Part shown: piece by piece, positions 1-8,510 of the stretch
How the letters are laid out: each line of letters opens with the position of its first letter
Position numbering within the stretch: the first letter of the stretch is position 1
Assembly (NCBI RefSeq): GCF_049994905.1
Contig: NZ_CP188258.1
Location: forward strand, 3,596,001 to 3,660,000
DNA: 64,000 nt
Reading direction: 5' to 3'
Source of the DNA: Diaminobutyricibacter sp049994905
Lineage (GTDB): Bacteria > Actinomycetota > Actinomycetes > Actinomycetales > Microbacteriaceae
Notes under the pieces: generated by a model
Database searches by the model: none
What the model saw: the letters and a program-made list of their open reading frames with translations, nothing else
Told to the model about the DNA's origin: nothing
Position numbers and translations under genes: made by a program

Positions 1-22
1 AGGGCAGCGGTACAGTTTTCTG

Positions 23-808
23 ATGGGGACGAAAGCAACGTGGGCGATGGTCGGGGCGGGCATATCGACCGCGACCGTCGCCATTCTCAGCTGGCTCGGC
101 TTGCGCTGGGCCAACACACGTCTCGAACGCAATCGGGTCGTCGTGAGCGAAACGCTGCCCGTGCATTCCCAGTGGTGGCGCGATCATGCCAAGAGGGAGG
201 GCGAACTGCTCTATGTCGCTCTGGGCGACAGCGCGGCCCAGGGCATCGGCGCCAGCGTTCCGCACAACAGCTACGTCGGTCTCATCGCAAACCACGTGCG
301 TGAGGTCACCGGGCGGTCGGTGCGCGTAGTCAACCTGAGCGTCTCCGGCGCGACCGTGGCCACGGCTGCAGCAGAGCAGCTCCCCCGGTTCCGCACGTTC
401 ACGCCCGACCTCGTCACGGTCGCGATCGGAGCCAACAACATCTCAGCGTTCGATCCGACGGCTTTCGAGGAGGGCATCCGCGCAGTGTTCGATGCGCTCC
501 CGCCCGATGCGATCGTGGCCGACGTGCCCTGCTTCTACCTGCCCCACAACGAACGCAAGGTGGCGGTTGCGAACCGCATACTCCGTGAGGCCGCCGCGGA
601 GCGCGACCTCACGGTCGCCCCGCTGCACGAGACGATGAAGCGGCAGGGAGTGAAGGGCATGCTCACTCAGTTCGCCAACGACATGTTCCACCCGAACGAT
701 CACGGTTACCGGGTGTGGGCGTCCGCCTTCCTGCCGACGGTGACGGCACGGATGCTGGAGAAATACCCCGACGCGGCCGACGATCCCGTCGACGCGGCGA
801 CCCCCTAA
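23..808 (+). CDS. SGNH/GDSL-family hydrolase
   Basis: This 261-residue protein belongs to the SGNH esterase/lipase family, which hydrolyses ester bonds with a Ser-Asp-His site. Visible blocks are ALGDSAAQGIG near residue 67 (block I, nucleophile Ser), a Gly block in NLSVSGATV near 104, VAIGANN near 135 (block III Asn) and DMFHPNDHGY near 217 (block V Asp and His). A hydrophobic N-terminal segment (about residues 8-27) suggests membrane anchoring or export. The upstream region is cut by the window edge, so a longer N-terminus cannot be excluded. Its stop overlaps by four bases the stop of the convergent alpha/beta hydrolase. The substrate cannot be inferred. Confidence 0.85.
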   Translation: MGTKATWAMVGAGISTATVAILSWLGLRWANTRLERNRVVVSETLPVHSQWWRDHAKREGELLYVALGDSAAQGIGASVPHNSYVGLIANHVREVTGRSVRVVNLSVSGATVATAAAEQLPRFRTFTPDLVTVAIGANNISAFDPTAFEEGIRAVFDALPPDAIVADVPCFYLPHNERKVAVANRILREAAAERDLTVAPLHETMKRQGVKGMLTQFANDMFHPNDHGYRVWASAFLPTVTARMLEKYPDAADDPVDAATP

Positions 809-1740
809 CTCCTGAGAATCGCACCCGGTGCGAGGTGCGACAGCACGCGGCCCCAGGCCGGGATGATCACCAGATGCCCTCGCTGCGGGAACATCTCGAC
901 GCGGGCATCGGCAAGGGCGCGCTGGTACCAAGTGGCGTGCGCGTTGCCGGCGATCGCATCCGCCTGCCCGTTCACGATCAGGGTCTTCGCCTCTACCGAC
1001 CCGACGTCGAACCCCCACGGGCGCGCTGTATAGCTGAGGATGTCTGCGGCGAGACCCCGCGTGCCCTGCGCGACGGCATCGCGCATCATCAACTCCAGCC
1101 GATCGCGCGCGCCGGGCAACTCCAGAACCGCGTCGTCAATCTCGGATGCGCCGACCGCGTCCAGCGGAACCCGACCATCCGGAGGCGCCTGAAGTACCGG
1201 ACCGAGCTGGCCTTCGAGCATCTCGCTGAGCTGGGCGATGGCATCGTCGGGGCCGTGTTTGCCCAGCTCATCTGACATCGCTGCAAGCTCCGGCGGGATC
1301 CACGGCACGAACTCGTTCGGCGCGGGGGTCGCGACGATCGCGACCCGATCGACGAGCTCCGGATGCCGTGCTGCGACCGCGAGCGCAACCCGCCCGCCCG
1401 CGGACCAGCCCGCAATCCCGACCTCGGCCGGCCGCAGTCCGACCGAGACCTCATCGAGTCGCAGAACGCGAAGGTACTCGGCGATGTCGTCCGCATACCG
1501 GGCGATGCTCGGCCAGTGTCCGGCAGGAAGCGGATCGGATGCGCCATAGCCGGGTCGATCGAGCGCCACGATGTGCACGTCGCGGGTGTTCGTGACGAGC
1601 GGATCGGGGTCGAACACGGACGAGCCGGGCGCGGAGTGGCAGAAGACGATGAGGCGATCGGCATCGGGGTCGCCGAGACTCGTGACGCCTACCCTGCGAC
1701 CCGACGCCAGCGTGAATGAGAGGTTGGCCATGCGGATCAT
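805..1740 (-). CDS. alpha/beta-fold hydrolase
   Basis: A protein of about 311 residues with the alpha/beta hydrolase fold. The nucleophile elbow GWSAGG, the oxyanion stretch FCHSAPGSS near residue 35 and a C-terminal QRGH carrying the likely catalytic His are visible, with an acidic residue in NGQADAI before it. The frame is open further upstream to 1896, but that extension would overlap the radA start and is rich in Arg, His and Cys. I therefore take the ATG at 1740, which has GGCGGA just upstream; an ATG at 1731 is an alternative. It diverges from radA. The substrate is unknown. Confidence 0.8.
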   Translation of the reverse strand: MIRMANLSFTLASGRRVGVTSLGDPDADRLIVFCHSAPGSSVFDPDPLVTNTRDVHIVALDRPGYGASDPLPAGHWPSIARYADDIAEYLRVLRLDEVSVGLRPAEVGIAGWSAGGRVALAVAARHPELVDRVAIVATPAPNEFVPWIPPELAAMSDELGKHGPDDAIAQLSEMLEGQLGPVLQAPPDGRVPLDAVGASEIDDAVLELPGARDRLELMMRDAVAQGTRGLAADILSYTARPWGFDVGSVEAKTLIVNGQADAIAGNAHATWYQRALADARVEMFPQRGHLVIIPAWGRVLSHLAPGAILRS

Positions 1741-1876
1741 TGTCCGCCGAACCGGCGACAGTGGAAGGGAATTGTCCACAGTCTCGCTTTCGGCGGTGAC
1801 TGTGCACAGCAACGGCGTCGCGCCACCCCGATGACGGTGGTCGCGCATACAGTGGTGAACGACCGAGGAGGCGCGC

Positions 1877-3238
1877 GTGGCGAAAGCCCAACTCAACTAC
1901 CGCTGCACCGAATGCGGCTGGACGACGGCGAAATGGGCCGGCCGCTGCAGCGAATGCCAGGAGTGGGGCACGGTCGTGGAGGCAGCCGCAGAGACCGGCA
2001 TTCTTCGCGCCCTGAAACCGGTGCAGATCAGCGAAGCGAAAGCAGCGCGCTCGATCATGGCCATCCCCACCAGCATCGTCAGCCACTGGCCGACCGGCAT
2101 TGCGGAGTTCGACCGCGTGCTCGGCGGGGGCATCGTCCCCGGCGCTGCGGTTCTCCTCAGCGGTGAGCCGGGCGTCGGCAAGTCGACCCTTCTCCTCGAG
2201 GTGGCGTCGAAGGCCGCGATGAGGCAGTCCCGCGTGCTTTATGTGAGCGCGGAGGAGTCAGTCAACCAGGTGCGGCTTCGCGCCGAGCGCACCAACGCGC
2301 TGCACCAGAACCTCTTCCTCGCCTCCGAGACCGACCTTGCAACAATCGTCAGCCAGATCGATGCGGTCGACCCGCAGCTGGTGATCGTCGACTCGGTGCA
2401 GACCGTCTCGAGCTCGAACGGCGAAGGTCTCGCCGGTGGCCCCAGCCAAGTGCGCGAGGTGGCCGCGACGCTCATCCGTGTCGCCAAAGACCGCAACCTG
2501 CCGGTGCTGCTCGTCGGCCACGTGACGAAAGACGGCTCGATTGCCGGGCCTCGCCTGCTCGAGCACCTGGTGGATGTGGTGTGCCAGTTCGAAGGCGACC
2601 GCCAGACGAGCCTGCGTTTCGTTCGCGCGCTCAAGAACCGGTTCGGGCCCACCGACGAGGTCGGCTGCTTCGAGATGACGGCAGACGGAATCGCCGAAGT
2701 CGCCGATCCGAGCGGCCTCTTCCTGAGCCGCGCGGCAACGCCGGTCTCGGGCACGTGCGTCACCGTCGCGATGGAGGGCAAGCGGCCGCTGCCGGTCGAG
2801 ATCCAGGCCCTGGTCGTGCGCACCACCGCACCGAATCCCCGGCGCGTCACGAACGGAGTCGACTCGTCGCGTGTGGCGATGCTGCTCGCGATTCTCGAAC
2901 GGCGTGCGGGCATCCGCATGAGCGATCAAGACGTCTACATCTCCACGGTCGGAGGTGTGCGCCTCACCGAGCCGGCGGCCGACCTGGCCATCGCCATCGC
3001 GGTCGCCTCGGCCATGCACGACCACCCGGTCGCCCACACGCTGGCGGCGTTCGGCGAAATCAGCCTGGCCGGCGAGATCCGGCCCGTATCCCACAGCAAG
3101 CAGCGCATGGCCGAGGCCAAGCGCCTCGGGTTCACCCTCCGTCTCGACGACGAGACCGTGACGATCATGCAGGCGCTTCGGCGAGCGTTCCGCTCGGGCG
3201 CGAACCAGCGCGACCGCGAGCTCGACGCCGCATTCTGA
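1877..3238 (+). CDS. radA: DNA repair protein RadA
   Basis: RadA (Sms) is a RecA-related, DnaB-like ATPase that drives branch migration in recombination intermediates. The 453-residue protein has the full architecture: an N-terminal four-cysteine zinc finger (CTEC and CSEC, residues 10-29), Walker A GEPGVGKST near residue 96, the RadA-specific KNRFG motif near 254 and a C-terminal Lon-protease-like domain. The start is a GTG with GAGGAG seven bases upstream. A TACAGT -10-like hexamer lies at 1848-1853. The gene stands alone, divergent from a hydrolase, and its length is normal for the family. Confidence 0.96.
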   Translation: MAKAQLNYRCTECGWTTAKWAGRCSECQEWGTVVEAAAETGILRALKPVQISEAKAARSIMAIPTSIVSHWPTGIAEFDRVLGGGIVPGAAVLLSGEPGVGKSTLLLEVASKAAMRQSRVLYVSAEESVNQVRLRAERTNALHQNLFLASETDLATIVSQIDAVDPQLVIVDSVQTVSSSNGEGLAGGPSQVREVAATLIRVAKDRNLPVLLVGHVTKDGSIAGPRLLEHLVDVVCQFEGDRQTSLRFVRALKNRFGPTDEVGCFEMTADGIAEVADPSGLFLSRAATPVSGTCVTVAMEGKRPLPVEIQALVVRTTAPNPRRVTNGVDSSRVAMLLAILERRAGIRMSDQDVYISTVGGVRLTEPAADLAIAIAVASAMHDHPVAHTLAAFGEISLAGEIRPVSHSKQRMAEAKRLGFTLRLDDETVTIMQALRRAFRSGANQRDRELDAAF

Positions 3239-3258
3239 GCGCAACTCGCTGCGCACGC

Positions 3259-4320
3259 CTACACCGCGGCAATCTTCGTGTCGTGCTGCTCGTACACGAA
3301 CTGCTCGATCGGGAACGGCTTGTGTTCGATCCCATGTGCGAGCGCAAGCTGTGCAATGACGACCTCGATGATTGGCCGCACGAAACCGCCCAGCGCCGGG
3401 TCGACAGTGACGATCGTGAGATTCGGATGCCCTGCTGACGGCACATCGGCGATGTCGGCCGCAGTGACCAGCACGACTTTCACTCCCGCATCGAGTACTG
3501 AGTCCGGCACCGTCAGCTCGCGGCCGTCGCCGAAGATCAACACGGCGGTGTCATCGCGCTGCACCTCCATCGGTCCGTGCAGGTACTGGTAGGTCTCGAA
3601 TGCGGCGCTCGGCGTGCGCAGTCCTTCCCTGATCATCAGCGACACCTCCGCCGCGGTCGCATAGGAGGTGCCGCGCCCGACCACGTCGATCGCCGCCGCC
3701 CCCGCCAGTATCCGGCCGACCACTCCCGCGACCTCGTCGTAGTCGGTCAGCGCCGATGCGACCAGGGCAGGGATCTGCGCGACATGGTCGTCGGCGGCGA
3801 CGATTCCGAGGCGGTCGACGAGGAGCGCGTAGGCGAGCAGTGTCGCCGTATAGCCGACGGTGTACACGGGGGAGTCGTCGAATCCGCCGAGGCCGAGACG
3901 CACATCGATGACTTCGCTGATCTGGGCATCCGGAAAATTGCTGATCCCGATGCGACGCCCAGGCGTCAGTCGCCTGGCGGCCTCGATCGGCTCCGGGCTG
4001 CGCCCGGACTCGGACACGATCACGTAGTGGTCGGCGGGCTGGAACCCGGCACCGGCACCCCCACCGGCACCACGACCGGGATCGCCGACGAGATCCGACG
4101 CCGTCAGGTTCACCGCACGATAGCCTGCGGCGCTCAGCACGGCCACGAGCGCGTGCCCAGAGTGACTGGACGCGCCCATCGCCACGACGGCGATCGTCTC
4201 CCCCGGTTGCCAGGGGGCGATCGTCGCCCGGTCGAGGTCGCGAACGAGGGTGGACTGTGCGACGGCGAGGTTCTCAGGCTGCGAGCGCATCGCGTCGACG
4301 AACGGGGCCTTGCTTGACAT
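3259..4320 (-). CDS. double-SIS-domain sugar-phosphate isomerase/deaminase-like protein
   Basis: A 353-residue protein with two SIS sugar-phosphate-binding domains, related to the isomerase half of GlmS and to AgaS-type amino-sugar phosphate enzymes. VAMGASSHSGHAL (about residues 47-59) and VGRGTSYATAAE in the second half are the phosphosugar-binding loops; VSESGRSPE is the serine-rich loop. The C-terminal HKPFPIEQFVYEQHDTKIAAV region lacks the full GlmS glutaminase context, so this is not glucosamine synthase. It is the last gene of the ABC operon, nine bases after the second permease, with AAGGAAA overlapping that stop codon. It probably converts the imported, phosphorylated amino sugar; the exact reaction is inferred. 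Confidence 0.82.
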   Translation of the reverse strand: MSSKAPFVDAMRSQPENLAVAQSTLVRDLDRATIAPWQPGETIAVVAMGASSHSGHALVAVLSAAGYRAVNLTASDLVGDPGRGAGGGAGAGFQPADHYVIVSESGRSPEPIEAARRLTPGRRIGISNFPDAQISEVIDVRLGLGGFDDSPVYTVGYTATLLAYALLVDRLGIVAADDHVAQIPALVASALTDYDEVAGVVGRILAGAAAIDVVGRGTSYATAAEVSLMIREGLRTPSAAFETYQYLHGPMEVQRDDTAVLIFGDGRELTVPDSVLDAGVKVVLVTAADIADVPSAGHPNLTIVTVDPALGGFVRPIIEVVIAQLALAHGIEHKPFPIEQFVYEQHDTKIAAV

Positions 4321-4329
4321 GCGGTTTCC

Positions 4330-5178
4330 TTATCCTTTGACGGCTCCGGCAGCCATGCCGCTGACGACATAGCGCTGGAAGACGATGGCGACGATGATCG
4401 GCGGGAGTGCGGCGATGATGCCGCCGGCCGCGACGAGCCCGAAGTCGGTGGTGTAGCGGCCGGCGAATTCGCTGATGGCGACCGGAAGGGTCTTGGCCGC
4501 ATCCGACGACGTGAAGATCAGGGCGTACATGAACTCGTCCCACGCGAGCAGGAACGCGAACATGATGGCCGCGAAGATCCCCGGCCGCGCGGCCGGCAGG
4601 ATGACGCGGAACAGGGCGCCGAGGCGGCTGGTGCCGTCGATCCGCGCGGCCTCTTCGAGCTCTTCGGGGATGGTCAGGAAGTAGTTGCTGAGAATCCAGA
4701 GCACGAACGGGATGACCAGCGCGCAGTCGACCATGATCAGGCCGGTCGTGGTGTCGAGCAGGCCGAGCGAGTTCAGGATGAGGTACAGCGGGATCAGCAG
4801 CGCGATCTGCGGCAGCATATAGGTCGCGAGGAACACCATGAGGATCGCCTGGCGGAACCGGAAGCGCAGCCGCGCGAAGGCATAGGCGCCGAGAATGCCG
4901 ACGATCATCGAGATCCCGACCGTTCCGACGGCGACCACGGCCGAGTTGCCCAGCGCTGCGCGGAACGTGGCGCCCACGCTGTCCGCCCCGCCCTGGAAGA
5001 TCTGTGCGTAGCGGCTGAAGTCGAGGGTGTCGGGAATCCACTGCAGCGGCGTGGTGATCAGGACGCGCTGCGGCGTGACGCTGGCTATGACCATCCAGCC
5101 GAAGGGCAGCAGGATGAACGCCGAGACGATGAGCGCCGCGAGGTGCAGAAGGATCGAGTTGCGAGTGGAGCGTTTCAC
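4330..5178 (-). CDS. carbohydrate ABC transporter permease (MalG type)
   Basis: A 282-residue inner-membrane permease with about six transmembrane segments. It carries the conserved EAA loop EELEEAARIDGTSRLGALF, which contacts the ATPase. The true start is the GTG at 5178, giving VKRSTRNSILLHLAAL; it overlaps the stop of the upstream permease as GTGA, a sign of translational coupling. The frame is open further upstream, but that stretch lies inside the other permease gene. Together with the preceding permease and lipoprotein it forms a CUT1-type importer. No ATPase gene is in the operon, so a shared MsiK-type ATPase elsewhere is the likely partner (inference). Confidence 0.9.
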   Translation of the reverse strand: MKRSTRNSILLHLAALIVSAFILLPFGWMVIASVTPQRVLITTPLQWIPDTLDFSRYAQIFQGGADSVGATFRAALGNSAVVAVGTVGISMIVGILGAYAFARLRFRFRQAILMVFLATYMLPQIALLIPLYLILNSLGLLDTTTGLIMVDCALVIPFVLWILSNYFLTIPEELEEAARIDGTSRLGALFRVILPAARPGIFAAIMFAFLLAWDEFMYALIFTSSDAAKTLPVAISEFAGRYTTDFGLVAAGGIIAALPPIIVAIVFQRYVVSGMAAGAVKG

Positions 5179-6155
5179 AGGAGGCTCATTTCCGATCGCC
5201 GCAGCAGGCGCAGGTAGATGGCGGTCAGGGCCAGGATGACGAGCACGATGATGTACGAAAGCGCCGATCCGACACCGAAGTTCTGGTCGGAGAACGCGGT
5301 GGTGTACGCGTAGTAGGCCACCGTCTGGGTTCCGTTCACTGGGCCGCCTCGCGTCATCGCGTAAACGATGTCGAAGACCTTGAACGCCTCGACGGTGCGC
5401 AGCACGAGCACGATCGAGATCGACGGAACGAGCATCGGGAGCACGATCGAGCGGAAGATCCGCGGCCATCCGGCACGGTCGATCTTCGCCGCTTCGTACA
5501 GTTCGCTCGGGATGCTGGCGAGACCCGCGAGCAGGAAGAACGCGACCAGCGGGGTCGTCTTCCAGACGTCGGCGAGGATCACCATGTTGAGGGCGAGCGT
5601 CGGGTCGCCGAGCCAGGCGACGTAGTCGTGGATCACTCCCAGCTGCGTGAGCAGCGCGTTCAGTGAACCGTACTGGGCGTTGAAGATCCCTTTCCACATC
5701 GCCGCGTTGACGATCGTCGGGATCGCCCACGGAATGATCACGATCGCGCGGAACAGCCACCGCACCCGGAGCTTCGCGTTGAGCAGGCCGGCGATGATCA
5801 GTCCGAAGACGAGCTCGAGCGACGTCGAGACGAGGGTGAAGTAGAGCGTCCTGCCCATCGACGCCCAGAAGCCGGGACTGCTGAGCACGCCGACATAGTT
5901 GGCGAATCCGACGAACGGGGTGTCGGTCGCCAGCGCAGAGTTGACGTCGAAGAACGAGATGATGAGGGTCCGGATGATCGGGTAGATGATCACTCCGAAT
6001 ACCGCGATCCCGGCAGGCAGGAGCAGCCAGAACGCAAGCCTCCCCTGCTTCTCGCGTCGGCGCTTCTTCTGCGCCGGCGGAGCCGCCGGGGGCGCCTGTC
6101 GTGGCGCCCCCGCCGTCTTCTCCCTGTCTTGTGTCTTCACGCTGGCGACCGACAT
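5175..6155 (-). CDS. carbohydrate ABC transporter permease (MalF type)
   Basis: A permease of about 326 residues with a basic, proline-rich cytoplasmic N-terminus (about residues 5-38) and about six membrane segments. The EAA loop is SELYEAAKIDRAGWPRIF. I chose the ATG at 6155 (MSVASVKTQDREK), four bases after the stop of the binding-protein gene; a longer reading to 6236 would run into that gene. It ends in a four-base overlap with the second permease. It is of the MalF/LacF/UgpA type used for sugars and amino sugars. Confidence 0.9.
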   Translation of the reverse strand: MSVASVKTQDREKTAGAPRQAPPAAPPAQKKRRREKQGRLAFWLLLPAGIAVFGVIIYPIIRTLIISFFDVNSALATDTPFVGFANYVGVLSSPGFWASMGRTLYFTLVSTSLELVFGLIIAGLLNAKLRVRWLFRAIVIIPWAIPTIVNAAMWKGIFNAQYGSLNALLTQLGVIHDYVAWLGDPTLALNMVILADVWKTTPLVAFFLLAGLASIPSELYEAAKIDRAGWPRIFRSIVLPMLVPSISIVLVLRTVEAFKVFDIVYAMTRGGPVNGTQTVAYYAYTTAFSDQNFGVGSALSYIIVLVILALTAIYLRLLRRSEMSLL

Positions 6156-6159
6156 GTGC

Positions 6160-7461
6160 CTATCCGAGGTTCTGGTTGGCGGCGGCGACGGCGTCGTCGA
6201 GCGCCTGCTGCGGAGTCTTCTTGCCGAGGAGCGCATTCTGGATCTCGACCTGCAGCACCTGCGAGACCGAGTTGTAGTTCGGCACCGGCGGACGCAGGAT
6301 CATCGAGTCGTATGCGACACCCGCCGCCGTGAAGACCTCCGGGTTCGATGCGGTGACGTCCGGCTTCGAGTAGCTCGCTTTCCAGTTCGTCATCGAGCTT
6401 TTCACGTACTTCTCCTGCACCGCTTCACTGGTCATGTACTCGATGAACTTCCAGGCGGCGAGCTGGTGCTTGGACTTCGCGCCGATCGCCAGCGCCATCG
6501 AGCCGTTGACACCCGGGTGGTCGCCGGAGGGACCGGCCGGCGTCGAAGTGACGGCGACCTGGCCGACGACCTTCGAGATGCTCGGGTCGTTCTGGTCGCG
6601 GAAGGTCGACTCCCAGTTGATCTCCATCGCCGTCTTGCCTGCCGCCATCGACTTGTCGGTGTCGTCTTCGAGGAACGTGGTGGATGCGGGGTCGGTGAGG
6701 CCTTCGTCGATCGACTTCTTCATGAAGGTGAGCGCCTCGACGCCCGCCCCCTTGTTGATGTCGAGTTTTCCGCTGCTGTCGGTGAACTGCCCGCCGTATG
6801 CGCCGAGGAGCTGTGCATAGTCGCAGATGAGGGCTTCGGCCTGCGACCAGCTCCAGGCAAGCGGGTATTTCACGATGCCGGCGTCTTTGATCTTCTTGGC
6901 GACGGCGAGCACGCCATCCCACGTCTTGACGTCGTCGGCGGTCGCGCCGACCTTGGCGAGCATGTCCTTGTTGTAGAAGAACAGCTTGGTCGACGGGCCC
7001 CACGGAACACCGTAGAACTTGCTCTTGTATTCGGCGGAGGTGAGAGCGCCGCCCAGCATGTCGTTCTTCCAGCTCGCCGGGAAGCGGTTCGTGACGTCGG
7101 TGATGATGCCCTTCGACGCGAACTCCGCCGGCCAGATCACGTCGAGGTGCACGACGTCGTACGTTCCCGCCGGTGCCGAGGTGACGATCTTGTCGTGCAG
7201 GGCTTCGTAGGCGACGAAGGTCGGCTTGACGGTGATCTTGGGGTTCTTGGCCTCGAAGTCCTTGATCATCGCGTCGATGTCGGATTCGGAGTACCCGGCC
7301 TGCTTCATGAACAGGGCGTTGATGGTTCCGGTTCCGTCGCCTTCGGACCCGGCGGCCGTGCTGGCTCCGGTGACACTGCAGGCCGAGAGCACGAGCGACG
7401 CGGCGGCCAGCAGGCCGAGTCCGACGCCGGCTCGGCGAGCCCGTGGTGTGGATATCTTCAT
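6160..7461 (-). CDS. extracellular sugar-binding lipoprotein of ABC importer
   Basis: A 433-residue family 1 solute-binding protein. The N-terminus MKISTPRARRAG is followed by a hydrophobic stretch and the lipobox LSAC, so the mature protein should be lipid-anchored outside the membrane. The SBP fold is supported by DVVHLDVIWPAEFASKG, FYGVPWGPSTKLFFYNKDML and MEINWESTF. I chose the ATG at 7461 because GGAGGAAC lies directly upstream; an in-frame ATG at 7473 is possible. Its ATG overlaps the stop of the kinase-like gene as ATGA. The ligand is probably an amino sugar or oligosaccharide, judged only from the adjacent kinase and SIS genes. Confidence 0.92.
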   Translation of the reverse strand: MKISTPRARRAGVGLGLLAAASLVLSACSVTGASTAAGSEGDGTGTINALFMKQAGYSESDIDAMIKDFEAKNPKITVKPTFVAYEALHDKIVTSAPAGTYDVVHLDVIWPAEFASKGIITDVTNRFPASWKNDMLGGALTSAEYKSKFYGVPWGPSTKLFFYNKDMLAKVGATADDVKTWDGVLAVAKKIKDAGIVKYPLAWSWSQAEALICDYAQLLGAYGGQFTDSSGKLDINKGAGVEALTFMKKSIDEGLTDPASTTFLEDDTDKSMAAGKTAMEINWESTFRDQNDPSISKVVGQVAVTSTPAGPSGDHPGVNGSMALAIGAKSKHQLAAWKFIEYMTSEAVQEKYVKSSMTNWKASYSKPDVTASNPEVFTAAGVAYDSMILRPPVPNYNSVSQVLQVEIQNALLGKKTPQQALDDAVAAANQNLG

Positions 7462-8375
7462 GAGTTCCTCCATGATTCTGTGGTCGGTGCATGGGTGGGG
7501 AGTTTCCTGGCGAGGGCGACGGCGCCGATCACAGGCGGAACGTGCAGCAGGTGCACGGCCAGACCGAGTCCGAGGTCGTCGATGTGTCGGGTCAGTGCCC
7601 GATACAGGCGTGGCTGGTTGGTGACGACGCCGCCGGCGCAGACGACGTCGGTGCCGGCCGCGCCGCGTGCGTGCACGAGGCCGACTCCGGCGGCGAGCTC
7701 CTTCGCGGCGTCATCGACGACGGATGCGGCGAGCGCGCTCCCTGCGTCGGCCGCTGCGAAGACGAGCGGGGCGAGCGCACCCCAGACCGTGAGCTGGGGA
7801 CGGGTGGTGAAAGCGTATGAGAGGGCGACGACGTCGTCGACGCCGAAGTGCGCCATAAGGAGGAGTGCGAGCTGGTCGGGTTCCGCGCCGTCATCGTGCG
7901 CCGCGAGCACAGCGCGCACCGCCTCCCGGGCGAGTGCCGGCGCGCTTCCCGGGTCGCTCAGCAAAAAGCCGTGACCACCGGCCGTGAGCAGTTCTCCGTC
8001 GGCCCGGTGGGCGACGACCTTGGACCCGGTCCCGACGATGACGGCGATCGCGTCGTCGAAGCCTGCGGCGGGGCCGAGCAGTTCGACATCGTTGACGGCC
8101 CGCGCCGGCCCACCGTGCCGGAGGGCGACCCGCGCGTTGAATTCGAGGGTCTGCCAGTCGCTGTCGAGGCCGTGCGCCCCGATGACGAGTGGGGCGTCGG
8201 ATGCGCCTTCGACCGTCTCCAGCAGTGCCAGCAGCCGCTCTGCGTTCGCCTCGTCGTCAAGCAGGCCCCCGTACTGCCAATCACTCGAGAGGACGGAGCG
8301 ATCGAGGAGTACCAGGCCCCTGTCTTCGATGAGAACGTGGGTCTTCGTCCCGCCAATGTCGATTCAGACGATCAC
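7458..8375 (-). pseudogene. BadF/BadG-type N-acetylglucosamine kinase-like gene with in-frame TGA at codon 4
   Basis: Read from a GTG at 8375 (AGGAG seven bases upstream), the frame gives Val-Ile-Val, then TGA at 8366-8364, and then runs on without interruption as IDIGGTKTHVLIEDRG to the stop at 7458. The downstream frame has the hallmarks of the BadF/BadG/BcrA/BcrD ATPase family that includes GlcNAc kinase: the phosphate-1 loop IDIGGTKT, VGTGSKVVAHRADG near residue 110 and CAGGVVTNQP near 260. A single change of TGA to GGA would restore the usual start MIVGIDIGG. There is no ATG, GTG or TTG in frame between the stop and a TTG at 7964, so the intact domain cannot be made by a normal start. 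The rest of the frame is clean, so the lesion is recent or a sequence error. Confidence 0.75.
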
Positions 8376-8422
8376 GCCTGCACTCCTGTCGCACGTCGAT
8401 GGGCCGCCGGGGAAGCATCCGG

Positions 8423-8447
8423 CTCACTTCTTTCCTATCTAAGTGAG
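8423..8447. promoter_or_regulatory. inverted repeat in the leader of the sugar-uptake operon, possible operator
   Basis: CTCACTT (8423-8429) and AAGTGAG (8441-8447) form a perfect 7-base inverted repeat with an 11-base spacer. It lies just downstream of the predicted promoter and upstream of the kinase ribosome-binding site, in an AT-rich patch within GC-rich surroundings. This is a natural place for the adjacent ROK regulator to bind, but the assignment is inference. Confidence 0.45.
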
Positions 8448-8462
8448 AAGAAGTTGAAAGTA

Positions 8463-8491
8463 AACGTATTGGACGTGACAGTGCCTGTCAA
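8463..8491 (-). promoter_or_regulatory. promoter of the sugar-uptake operon
   Basis: On the minus strand TTGACA (8491-8486) is followed by a 17-base spacer and TACGTT (8468-8463). This is a near-consensus housekeeping promoter lying between the end of the ROK regulator gene and the kinase start. The predicted transcript starts near 8456 and would have a leader of about 80 bases. Confidence 0.65.
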
Positions 8492-8510
8492 GAGCACAAT
8501 GCGGATGCGG

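Noticed and set aside
5986..7974. Long plus-strand frame opposite the ABC transporter genes
   Set aside because: Composition is Arg/Val/Asp-rich shadow of the binding protein and permease; no homologous domain is visible.
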